NCBI GenBank assembly: GCA_026826555.1
Contig: JAKSZT010054565.1
Span: 9,878,608 to 9,942,607 of the forward strand
Direction of reading: 5' to 3'
Length of the DNA: 64,000 bases
Source: Tolypeutes matacus
Lineage: Eukaryota > Chordata > Mammalia > Cingulata > Chlamyphoridae
The position numbers and the translations under genes are program-made. Positions 48,921 through 59,862 of this stretch are shown in pieces. The stretch's first letter is position 1; every line of letters starts with the position of its first letter. The notes under the pieces were generated by a model. The model was not told the origin of the DNA, did no database searches, and saw only the letters and a list, made by a program, of their open reading frames with translations.

Positions 48921-51037
48921 GAATCTAAGACTTGGTTTTAAAGAACAAATCTTGGAAGACCACCCACTTGATATCTGCATTAACTTCTGCTCCCCTTCTC
49001 GTAATTCCTTCTGCGCATATTGCTTTTCAAGGTTCCTGACTTCTGTTCTCTGTCACCATGTTCTATTCTCATGTCCTGGTCTCTGGCAATTCCAGAACTG
49101 GTCTCACTCTGTCTGGTTCTTTCAGGCAATGTTCCATTCATTATTAAATTTGCCTCCCCCAAAGCACATTTCCATATAACCCACACAATATCTTCTCTTT
49201 CTATCATACATAGGAATTATTTTATAAGATTTTAATGCTGACAGGGACATTAGAAGACAACCACTTTTCACTTGACTTTACAGTAGAGGAAACTGGGTTA
49301 GAGGGGAAAAGCAACTTGCCTAACCTCACCAGAATCAGAGTCAGAGCTGGGACTAGAATCCATGTCATCTGGTCTAAACAGTTCTGCTTCTCTGCCCCTG
49401 GCCACCTCCTAATGGGTACAAACGAGATTAAATTGACAATTATGTGATACTGTGAACATTCAGATACTAAGGCCACTAAGAACACATAAACATTCTCTGA
49501 ATTAAGACTGGCATCCTTTGGAGCAATAGAAAAATACATCTGGGCATCAAGCCCTGGGATTTGTGACTAGACCATGTTTTCTAGGGGCCAATTAAGACTG
49601 ACCCAATGAGTGCATTTTCCATGGATTCGCTAAGTCAGTCTGATTTACTTTTTTTTTTTCAACCTTTCCAAATAAGAGTGAATAAAATTAATTTGGAGGC
49701 TGGTGAGCCTGCTTTTCTCTGATCCTCCCACAGGAAATGTCTGACCTGGGAATAACCATTTTCTTAAGGCCGCTTTCCATCTATGGGTCAATAGCAATGT
49801 CAACTTAGCCATGAGTCTCCTCAGTCTTCTAACCTGCTTTCCCCCACCATTTTAATGGAAAGGATTTCCCAGATATCATGAACTTTGCATGAAATCCTCA
49901 CTTGTCTCTAAAAGAGATTTAGTACTGAAACCTTCCATCTGCTCATATCAGTGTAACTTACAGTGGTATGTTGTGTTTTGAAGGCAGTGGGGTTGGGAAA
50001 ATAAAGTCAACCCAAAACTGACCAGTCTCACTCACACTCTTGGCATTGTCTTCTAGATGCTTATCATGTCCCTGTCCAAGGATCTCCAAAAGGGGAAATG
50101 TCACCCTCACTCCAGAGCCTCAGCCTGGTGTCCTATCATTAGACTTTCACAAAGCTGATTCTCCTATCAAAAGTGCGATTGCTTCTACATTCCTTTAATC
50201 TCTTCCTTTTCCAGTTCTAAAACATGGAAAATCACTGCTGAACATTGTTCTTTTCCTTTCTATTCTTGAAGATGATGCTGTTTCTACTGAAACTGGCCCC
50301 AAGGACTCTAAATAGTAAAGATAATTTTGCAGGAAAGGTTTCCTTGGTCTAGTGCCTTAGATTCTCACCCTGAGCTGGATTTAAAATAGGCTTTCTTGGA
50401 GAACTTGGTAGCTAATGTCTATGCTGCCTCCTCAGTTCTTCAGGATGCCAATGAACCTACTGCATGCAAAATGAGAGTTCCTTTCTTGTTTGAGTCTGTG
50501 CTTACAGTTCTTAATTAAATAATAACTTTCACAGCACTTTTCTGCTCAGACCTTGAACAGCATTTCCATTACCTCCTCTACTGAAGTAAAAATTACAGAC
50601 CTGTCATTTCCTGGATTTTCTCATAAACGCAAGAATTAAATTATGCCTACAAGCACCCATTAGTAACTTCTCTTTGTAGTGGGTGTTTAAATGTCTTATA
50701 ATGACTCTACTCTCTCTGCAACTTTCCATCTTTCTCAGAGTATAAATGAATTCCACCTTGTTCTAGAGTTCTGGTCTAGTTTTTCTTCTAATTTCTTGAT
50801 GTGATATGCATTTGATTTTATAAAGTTCCTTTTTCCTTCTCTTTGAGAAAGGAAAAGAAAAACATCTTCCTTATGTACAGTTATCCTTCTCTGAAGGTGA
50901 AACCCTGATAGAAGATGACTAATTTTTTAGATTTCAAATTTTTTCTCAACCAGAAGTGGCTCTTGAGTCACAGGGAGATTGGGTTCCTTCCTCTGAGATA
51001 TTTAATCATATTCTCCCACTTAATCACACTTTAATGA
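48921..51037. repeat. Unassigned sequence with one MIR (about 49240-49400, minus strand)
   Basis: The MIR is seen as 'ttacagtagaggaaactgggttagagg', 'aagcaacttgcctaacctcaccag'. The other 1.9 kb holds no nameable repeat or exon. Confidence 0.5.
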
Positions 51038-51225
51038 CAACAAACACTTATTTTCTGAGGACTTTACATAAATCAACTCTTTTAATCTTCACAACAAACT
51101 TAGGATATAGGTTTTGTTAATGTTCTCACTTTAAAGATAAGGAAACTAAGGCAAAGAGGTTCAGGAACTTTCCCAAGATCACACAGCTAGCAAGTTTCAG
51201 AAGCAGATTGTATCTGAGAAATCCA
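51038..51225 (-). repeat. MIR SINE
   Basis: 'cttttaatcttcacaacaaac', 'ttaaagataaggaaactaaggcaaagagg' and 'ttcccaagatcacacagctagcaag' follow minus-strand MIR order. Confidence 0.85.
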
Positions 51226-51241
51226 ACTCAAGAGTCCACAT

Positions 51242-51690
51242 AGTCGTCAGGATTCTTTGAGGTACAAGTGACAGAAACTCAACTCAAAGTACCTAGGCAT
51301 AAAGGTGGAGTTTGTTTCCTCACAAAACCCATCCTTGAAAAGAGCAGGAAGAAGACTGGTCTCTGGGACAGCAAAGATGGGAACTTGGATTCTCTCACAA
51401 TCTCTGATCTCTGGGGGTTTCCAAAGTTCCCTCGGGTTGGCTTATTCAACAAGGCTGGAATCTGGGCTACCACTTATGCCTTGGATGACATCCGCTCAGT
51501 TTCAGAATGGAGAAAAAGAAGGCTTTTTTCCCAAGCTCCAATTAAAAAGAAAAACAGAGAAGGATACGGATTGATCAAGCTGGGCTACATGTCCTGCCCC
51601 TGGACCAATCATTGTAGCCAAGAGGATGAGGCACTAGGATTGCTTCAGCCTGGTTTAGGTGCCTGTCCTTAGATACGTTATTATAGAGAG
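51242..51690 (+). repeat. Ancient interspersed repeat (family as at 9350 and 41470)
   Basis: It is the longest copy here. 'gacagaaactcaactcaaagta' at its start and 'ttttttcccaagctccaatt' then 'ctacatgtcctgcccctggaccaatcattg' later match both partial copies. The 134-codon frame (51268-51672) lies wholly in the repeat and is not called as a gene. Confidence 0.5.
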
Positions 51691-54600
51691 GGAGATAATA
51701 TGGCCTCTAATGAATCCCATTTTAGAGTCATGGAATAAGAAGGAAAAAATTCCCTAAAAGATGGGGATAGCACAGCTTTACCACTGGGGTAATTTCTGCA
51801 AGCTGGATAGCAGCTCCAAAGGAATATAAAACCCAGAGAACTATTATAAAGGGCAAGATAATTTTTGTTCCTGGATTGGATGGCACAGATCTGAGAAGTC
51901 TGGAGTCAGCTGGAGCCAAGGACCAGTTCCTCCATTAGGTGGGACGAGAACAGTCCTTTTGCCAAAAGTCCCCATCAGGACTGTTTTACTCACTTAGGTT
52001 ACTTGCCTGTCCCCTGCAGGCAAATGAGTTTGAGTCTATAGCTTAGTGTATCACCAAATAGTGCATTCAATCATTGAATGGCCAACTGCAGCATCCATTT
52101 CCTCCATCATATTTGGCCAACAGCCCATAAAGGAGGTTAATGCTTTGAGGAAGGAAGAGCCAAGGCAAAAGATCCGGCAGTTAAAAACAGGATTTTCTTG
52201 ACAGAATGGCTTATGGCGTTTGACAGAATTTTTCAAGGCGTAGAAAAACAAGTCTGACAGCATGTGTTTTAAGCAGAGATGTGTATATGGCACTTCCAAA
52301 GTCAATCACTGCCAGCCTTTATGTGGAGTGGGAGCGGGAGAAGGGAGGGAGACTTAGTTTCTCTTCCTTTTCTTCTTTCTACCCGGAGTCTCAGACTGCA
52401 CTCTTTAGAAAATTTTATGAAATAGGCAAACCCATTTCCCTCACATTCCCACTAATTTCCAAGGCTGCTTTTTGTGATGATGCCCAGCAACAACTGAAAA
52501 GCCATAGGTCCCAGGACATCACACAGCAGCAATGAGCTTTCAAGCTGTGGTCTGGGAGATTCTTTCCTGTATAAATCAGGAGGTGTTTCCTGGCATGCTG
52601 AAAGCCTTCTAGAGCACAGAGAAAAGATTTTGTGTTCCCTGAGATACTGGGACTGGGTGGGCTGCTAATGTGAACACAGGGTAAAGGTTTTATGTTTCAC
52701 ATTTGGTCTTTGTTTTTCTCCATATCTGAAGCTACAAAAATATAAACAGCCACTGTGGGGAGAAGACAGTGACCTTGAGTTGGGAAGCGGAACCCGAGGG
52801 AGTAGGAGGTGATCATTTGGGAAAAGACTGTACACTGGTCAAACAAAAATGGCTCTTTTTATTCCCATTTCAGTGAGTGGCATGAGTAGATGGGTCTCTG
52901 GCTTCCTTTTATGGGATTATGGGCTCCATTATTGTACTGAGGTTGGAGAGCAAACTTGGCTGTTGGTGAGCGTCTGCCCCTTGCGCTATCTCTTTTGGAA
53001 TAATAGCCCATATTTATGCTTCTGATTCAGCTTTCCTGGCAGCTTGGCTGCACCTCTGGGCACTATTGTCATCCTGTGACTTCTAATCACCCTGGCTACA
53101 TTCCTAAATTACTTGGGTGTTTATTTGTATGCTTTCCCCTCATTTCACTGAAAGGGAAGGAAACAGCATGTTATTCCCTAGTTGCACCACCAAACTCTCA
53201 GCTTCAGTTTCGTATCATAGACTAAGATCATCTTGTCCAATCCCTCATTTTGCTGATTTTTTTAAGGCAATTAATACCACCTTTATTAAATCCAGCTATT
53301 GGCAAAGACTAAGTGAGAACCTGTTTTAACTTTCATTTCTTATTTTGTGCTCAAGGTCATCTTTAATCTAACAAGTGACTATATCACACACTAGAAAATC
53401 TACCCATCCACACATGTATCCATTCAATAAGCATTTTATTGAGTAACTACTGTCTGCAACTCACAAACTCTGCTCTTCCCAGCTGCAAATAACATCAGCC
53501 ATAATAATAGTTACTCAGGTAAAAGCGCCGATTAAAAATAATTTTTTTTGTAATATTCATTGAGCTCAGTGACCCCATGGAACCAGGAACATCACAAAAT
53601 AGAACTATTATTCAGAAATCGGTTTTTAAATCAAGCAAATGGAGCAGTTTGACTAAGCAATTGGACTCAGTCAGATTTTCTGAACAATATTTTTCCCCAA
53701 TCTTTAAAATTAATTTTTAGTTGCATGGATATATTTTTTCAAAAAAGAAGGAAAAAAAGAAACAGAGAGAGGAAAGGAGAGAACATTACAAATGTCCCTT
53801 TGCTAAGGTCCCTTTGCTCCCTGTACCCCACCTTGCACCCCTCCATCTTCCCTAGAGACTCCCACTACTATGTCATCTGTCAGACCTTTTGATATGCATT
53901 TATATACATATTATACAGTATGATCATTTATATTATATATATGCAAAATAATGTCATATATTTCTCCATGGGTAAATATATATGCATATATCCCTTGATT
54001 TTTTATAGTAAGTAATTTCAAAGACTTTCCATGAATTCAGTGGAAATGGACAGAGGACTTGGGTCATTTGTTCCTGCTTTTTGGTATAAATTTGAAAGCT
54101 GCTTGTTAAACACCAGTACTTTGGTGGCAACAGTGTCTGGGCTTGGGTCAGGATGATGGGATAAATTCAGAAAAATGTAATTTGCCTGGGTCGTTTAAAA
54201 TTTAAAACCACTGCTTTTACGGAGGGTACTGCATGATCAATTTTCCCTGGTGCTTTCCCTTAGTAGGGGCTGGAGATTCGGGAAAGCAGCATATCACCAC
54301 CCTGATTTCCACAGGCAGAGCCTTCTCCCAACAATCCACTTACTCTTAGCTTACTCTCTCTGAATTGAGAGCAGAAAAATTGCCACCCAGGGAAAAATAA
54401 TTTGAATGAGAGAGTCTTAAAGTTTGGGACTGTCAGTATATCAAGCCCAAACTGGAGGTGGTCAAGGCAGAAAAGCAAGGCCTTAAGTCACAGTGGTATG
54501 CTGGCTGCCAATCATTAATTCATTGCAGATTCTCTTTTTGCTTCGCTCTGGTAACCCTGATCATAATAAATTCATTTGCTTTTAAAGAGAGAGTGCATTC

Positions 54601-54854
54601 TTCACCCTCTGTTCCAAACCGTATCACCAGCTCTGAACTCCAATGCAGATTATGAAGACACGATGTCCCTGATTTAGTAGCTCTGAGGTGAGCCTTAAAA
54701 CCTGTACTTTTAAAAAAAAAAAAAAGTATTTTATATCTCTCCTCAATATAAGTGCAGTGTGTTAAAATACCCTGAGGTGGGCTGCCAGAGGACCAACTGA
54801 GAAACAGGCTGGAGGCAAGAAATACTACTGCACATATTTCTAAAATACCTAGTG
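51691..54854. other. Unassigned, largely repeat-free sequence
   Basis: About 3.2 kb in which I name no repeat. AT-rich tracts occur at 53690-54010. No frame above 84 codons and no splice-bounded exon. 53400-53470 is a possible minus L2 end ('attcaataagcattttattgagtaac'). Confidence 0.4.
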
Positions 54855-54995
54855 GGCTGGGAAACAGCAGGCTTGGGTTTTGCTCACTTTACTAACTGCT
54901 GCTAGATTGAGGCAAGACTTTTCTGTGCCTCATCTATACAATGTGGTTTAATTAGATCGGTAAAGTCTCTTTTAGCTCTAATTTTCTATGGTTCT
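54855..54995 (+). repeat. MIR SINE, degraded
   Basis: 'gaaacagcaggcttgggttt', 'gacttttctgtgcctcatctatacaatg' and 'ggtaaagtctcttttagctc' follow the MIR pattern. Confidence 0.65.
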
Positions 54996-55804
54996 TGTAT
55001 GATTAGGAAAAAAATGTGATTTAAAGAAAAAAAAGGTAATGATGTCATAATGGCACAGCCATATAGTAGCATAGAGAGAAATTTCCAAACTTGAAATCTT
55101 TAAGTTTAAAAATGTGTATTAGGTTATGTCAGCAGGATTTATAGATATACACAGTCTATGTAAACATGAATAATCATGCGTGTTAGACTAAGAATCCACA
55201 TTAAATTATTCATCCTTATAGCATGCTTTCCAATTAACCTAGAGCCCATTTCTTCAGGATGCCTTTTCATTTTTAGAGTAATGATTGATTTGGGTTTTTT
55301 AATAGAATTGTTTATTGTGAAGAATTCAAGCAATGCAAAAATCTGAAAAGAAGAAAGAAAAAAGTCACCCCAAATTCAACCCCCAGAAACAGATATTAAA
55401 ATAATGCAAACATTTTAAAGATTGCATAAATATCATTCCAAACACCTCTTTTGCATATGTATACATAGAAGGCCAGATAAATCTACTAAAATACATTTCT
55501 ATAAAGTATTCCATGCATGCCATTTATTTTAAATGTATTAAATTTAATTTTATTAAAATTTAATAGGAAAAATCAACATTAAACTAAAAGAATTTATGAA
55601 TTCCAAGTAAAGCTTTCATTACCACCAGAAATATTAATTCCCAAAAGATTCCTCAGGTTAAAATAATAATTAAAATAGAAAAGGTTCAAGTCAAAATGTT
55701 TTTTAGCAATCTATATCAATTTTAAACAATATTTACTTCATTCTATGAAAGACAGGGAAATTGGCACTACTCTCTTCTAGTTTTTGTTAGTTGGGTTTAT
55801 TTTA
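54996..55804. other. AT-rich unassigned sequence
   Basis: 55310-55460 ('attcaagcaatgcaaaaatctg', 'cacccc', 'ttgcatatgtatacata') may be an old LINE or DNA repeat. Nothing else is recognised. 55792-55804 is the left TSD of the next SINE. Confidence 0.4.
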
Positions 55805-56002
55805 TTTTATTTTTTTTTTTTTTATTTTTTTAAAGATTTTATTTATTTATTCATTTATGCCCCCCTTGCTGCTTGTGCTCGCTGGGTCAGCTAACCACGC
55901 CGTGCCGGCGGGCTTGCCTTCACCAGGAGGCCCCGGGAACCGAACCCAGGGCCTCCCATATGGTAAACGGGAGCCCTACTGATTGAGCCACAGCCGCTTC
56001 CC
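55805..56002 (-). mobile_element. DAS tRNA-derived SINE, full length with TSD
   Basis: On the minus strand it starts 'gggaagcggctgtggctcaat' (A box), has the B box 'gggttcggttcccg', a GC-rich body, and an AATAAATAAATAAAATCTTT/A-rich tail (plus-strand T-rich 55805-55850). It is flanked by tgggtttatttt at 55792-55803 and 56003-56014. The clean TSD and intact boxes suggest a fairly young insertion. Confidence 0.92.
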
Positions 56003-56387
56003 TGGGTTTATTTTTAATTTTCAAGATTTATGAAATTCACAGGCTATTCTGTAATTATAATTCACAAGTTATTTAGTCACAGTTCTATACTTAAGTGGCT
56101 CCAGAATTTAGAGCCTTTTGGTATGACTTCTCTACTCCTAGTTCTTTATTTTGGCTTCTTTCTTAACTGGCTGTGTCATATCCTTGGGTGGTCTTTTAAA
56201 GACGTACCGAAGGGTATTGTTTTCCATGGCTCTTTCCTTTTCTTTTCTGTCCATTACTGTTACAACTGAATGACATCTTGGAGAAAAATAGATTAGGAAG
56301 GTGTGTTACATCCAGATTGTGAGAGCACAGGACAACTATGCTGACAGCTTCTTATTTAGCATCTTGGGTCACAGTAGTCCAAAAGCA
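56003..56387. other. Unassigned sequence
   Basis: No repeat recognised. A 79-codon frame rich in Phe/Leu (56030-56269) has no supporting context. Confidence 0.4.
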
Positions 56388-56727
56388 GTAACAAAAGGCA
56401 GGGGAAGGATAGGGAGGACAGGGAGTAGGAGGAGAAGGAGAAGAAGGATAAGAAGAAAAGGAGAAGGAGAAAAAGAGGAAGAAACAGCAGCAGCAGTGGT
56501 GGTGGCAGAAGAGGAAGAGAAAGAAAGGGGGAGAAGGGAGGGGGAGGAAAAAACGGGGAGGAGCAGGAGGAAAGAGGAAAAGGAGGAGAAGAAGAAGCAA
56601 CAGCAGCAGTGGAGGAGGAAGAGAAGGAGGAGGAAGGGGAAGGAGGAGGGGGAAGAGGAGGAGGGGTGGAGAAAGAAGGGAAGAAGAAAAGAAGAACCAG
56701 AAGGAGGAAAACAAGAAGGGAGTAAAT
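56388..56727 (+). repeat. Purine-rich (GGA/GAA)n minisatellite-like tract
   Basis: About 340 bp is almost all A and G. Two copies of a segment with 'cagcagcagtgg' followed by 'gaggaagag' (56488 and about 56600) show a ~112-bp higher period. Frames over it (204, 152, 156 codons) are Lys/Glu/Arg or Ser/Leu/Pro artefacts of composition. Confidence 0.9.
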
Positions 56728-59094
56728 GGCTGGTGTTGTTGGAAGAGGGGATGAATCTGCAAGAGCCTGAATGGTCCTTTGAAAGGGCCCGAGGAAAGGC
56801 TGCCCATCAAAGGGTGAATCCCACACTTGTCCCAGCTCTTTGCTCAGCCACTCATGGATCTAAAGGAGGGGGACAAAAAAAAAAAAAAACAGGAAATCAA
56901 AGAGGTGGGAGATGAGCAAAAAACAGTCTGCCTTGGAAATTCTGCCACCTGAAATCCAAACACTTTGGGGAACAAGGCAGGTTAAAACTAACCAAATAAA
57001 TTAATCAGAGCAAAAGCAAATGAAAAGGGGCAGTAAGGAGAGGAAGGAATGAAAAGCTGGCACTCAGGCACAACTAGCTCATGCAGAGGAAGCTCAATAC
57101 TACCCATGATAGGAGATGCTCTGCTCGTCCAGAACTGCACGTCCATTTCCTCATTTCAGTTGTCCAGCAGCTCTGCATGATTGACAGGGCTCACCCCATT
57201 TTACAGAGTAGGAAGCCAGGCTAGGACCAGATCCCTCCATGCCCATCCAGGTGGATTTTTCCTGATGCTGCCTCTGGTACATTCAAAAGGCAAAGAGAGA
57301 ACAAAGGGAGAGGGCAAAGAGGATGAAATTAGGAGAGCTTTAGATGCCTTCCATTTTATTTTTCATTTGGTTGCCTTTTGCAAGCTGGATATAGTGGTCA
57401 TCCATTATCTTCAGCTGCTCAGTATTCAGACCTTTCCCTAATAACATACCACTTTCCTATTGAGGGATTACCTCCTGCTCCTGCCAGCCCCCCACCCCCA
57501 TGCAGTCTTGGTGAAAAAAATTCCAGATCATCATCTTTCACTATAGAAACCAAAGTTGCCAAACCCAACCCAGGATAGCTGGGGCAAGCACATGACCTAT
57601 ACTTAGCCAATCAGGCACTCTCCCTCAGACTTTGAATCTTGAGAAAGTATCAAAAGTTCAAGAGCAAATAGTTGGATGTCATCCACTGTGGCAATGATAG
57701 AAGTAATAGGGGCCATGACTTCCATACTTGACAGCCAGCTCCTGCCTGCTTCTAAGCCTGGGACCCCAGGTTTTTACTGATTCTGTGAGCCACCTGATAT
57801 ATCTTTCCCATAAATCTTCATTTGCATCGAGAGGCCCAAGTTGCTTTCTGTTGCATGCAGCTCAGAACCCTAACTGACTTACACAAAAGGATTTGGCAAG
57901 GCTTGTAATCTTCCCAAAAGTCCAGCTACATACTTGGTGCCTGAGACCCTGGGTGGACAGCCAAGGAATTGGAAATAGTGCAGACCAAAATAGATGCTCC
58001 TTGGGCCATAGAGCTGCAGGTGAGCAGATTCTGTGTTTTGTAGTTGCTCAGCAGCCATCACTGAGTCACAGAATGAAGCTCCTGAGCTTCCAGGATGGTA
58101 GATTCATGGCCAAGGCACTAGAGGCTACATTAAGCTAGGGCTGCCTGAGGGAAAGAGCACAGGCTTTGTACAAGATCATTGCAGAGATGCCTCTCCATCA
58201 CAAAGCTTGTTCGAGATGTCATTCTCTCCTGCAAAATGTTCAGTTCTCCAGCAGAGTGGCAGGAGCCATGTCAACAATTCTCATTGTTGTTTGTGGCAAA
58301 GACAGGCTTCAAAGTGCTTGCCTGGGAGATATGTGCGAGTCCGTCTCTAAAGCACTCACCCCTTGACTCTGCACAGGAAAAGGGCATCCACACCCTGGGC
58401 TGCCCATAAGCCTGGATTTTCTATTTTAACATATGTTGTTTGCAGGGTGCTCAGTGGAGTGGTGTGGCCAGTGAGCCTCTGTAAATCACCCTCGAAGCCC
58501 ACATCCACATAGGCCCTCTCCACTACCGAGAGTGAAGCTCTCACCGCAGGGAGAGAGATGACTGCTCTCCCTGATGCTGCAGATTTTCTATATTTCTCCT
58601 TTCTCCTCTTGCTGCACAAGAAAAGTAACACAATCACTCACAGTGGGAGTTGGCATTAATGGAAGGAGTCAGTTTGGCAAAACATAAAAATCTCTTTTAC
58701 TTTGTTCATTCCTTCATTCGTATCTCTGAGAGGTTTGCTTGCAAAACAGATGAGAAAGGCACAACTGATAGGGCCACAGCAAGAGAAAAAGAAAAACCCT
58801 CCATTCCTGCCTCATCCTCTCTTTGCCATTCCAGCAATACTTGGTACATGGGCCAATGAGCTCATACACTGTTTTGATTATGGGACTGTCTGTTTTTCCT
58901 TTCCTTCCTCTAATGGCAGTCTCAGGAGAGCAGAGCTGTGTTTGCTCTATTCATGCTGCTTCCTCAGGTCCCAGGGAGGTGACCCCACACTGGAAGGTCT
59001 CAATAAATATGGTTGGAAAAGAAAGAAGGGGCCACGTGGTGGGATGTAGCAGAATGTTTCCTTTTCCTTCCTTTCATAGCCTCTGGAATAAAAT
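56728..59094. other. Unassigned, largely repeat-free sequence
   Basis: No exon or nameable repeat except an L2-like tail at 58975-59010 ('ggaaggtctcaataaatatggttgg') on the plus strand. An A-run lies at 56875-56889. Confidence 0.4.
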
Positions 59095-59235
59095 GTGGAA
59101 CAGGAAGGGACCCTTAATGCAGTGACTTCATTTTACATTGATGATGTCCAGAGAAGTAAAATAATTTGCCCTTTGCCTACCCATCATGTCACCCAGCTAG
59201 TTAGTGGTAGAGATGGGACTCCAGCTAAAGATGCT
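59095..59235 (-). repeat. MIR SINE
   Basis: 'cattttacattgatgatgtccagagaagtaaaataatttgccc' and 'tcacccagctagttagtggtagagatgggac' match minus-strand MIR. Confidence 0.75.
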
Positions 59236-59714
59236 CAGACAATTATGTCCAGACTGCAGAAGTGTCCCCCTAAATTATTAATTTTTCAGGCTATCTTAGA
59301 AGTATAAGACCTTGTTTAAGTGCCAGATTTTAGGAATCACTCAATAAATATCTTTTGAATGAATCAATGTTGAAAGAATTACTTTGAAATTTTGAATAAG
59401 CTGAAGAAGAACAATGAAGGGACCCAAGAGCCATGTCATTGTAAGAACTAGCTGAATGGACTGGGAGTCTAGAGAAGGAAAGGCAAAGGGATGCAGGGCC
59501 CTTATCCCCACATGTCTTTCCTCCCCCAAAAACACGTAGCACAAAGTGGTCACACCATAAATATTTGCTGGGTGAGTGAATTCATGGCTTTACTTGAGAA
59601 AGGGGGCCGACATGTCACACGCAGCTTCAGAAAGCCCGACGAAAGCAAGGAAGGTTTCCAGGAGCTGGCTGTGTTTGGAGGAAGTGGGTGGCATCTGTCA
59701 GGGCTGAAGGAGAA

Positions 59715-59862
59715 CAGTGCCTCTCAAAATTCACTGTGCACACAAATCACCGGGAGGCCTTGTTAAAACGTAGATTCTGAATCAATCGGTCTGGGCTGGA
59801 GTTGAGATTCTCCCCTGCCAATAAGCTTCCGGGTGGTGCTGATACCACTGGGCCAGTAGGAT
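59715..59862 (+). mobile_element. hAT-Charlie-type MITE (MER5A-like)
   Basis: Starts CAGTGCCTCTCAAAATTCA and continues 'cacaaatcaccgggaggccttgttaaaac', 'agattctgaatcaatcggtctggg', 'gataccactgggcc', the order of a very common mammalian MITE. The right inverted repeat is lost. Confidence 0.7.

Noticed and set aside
51268..51672. 134-codon plus frame
   Set aside because: It lies entirely in an ancient interspersed repeat that also occurs at 9350 and 41470.
56301..56915. 204-codon plus frame and 152/156-codon minus frames
   Set aside because: They come from the purine-rich tract, which lacks stop codons in several frames. The peptides are low-complexity Lys/Glu/Arg or Ser/Pro/Leu.
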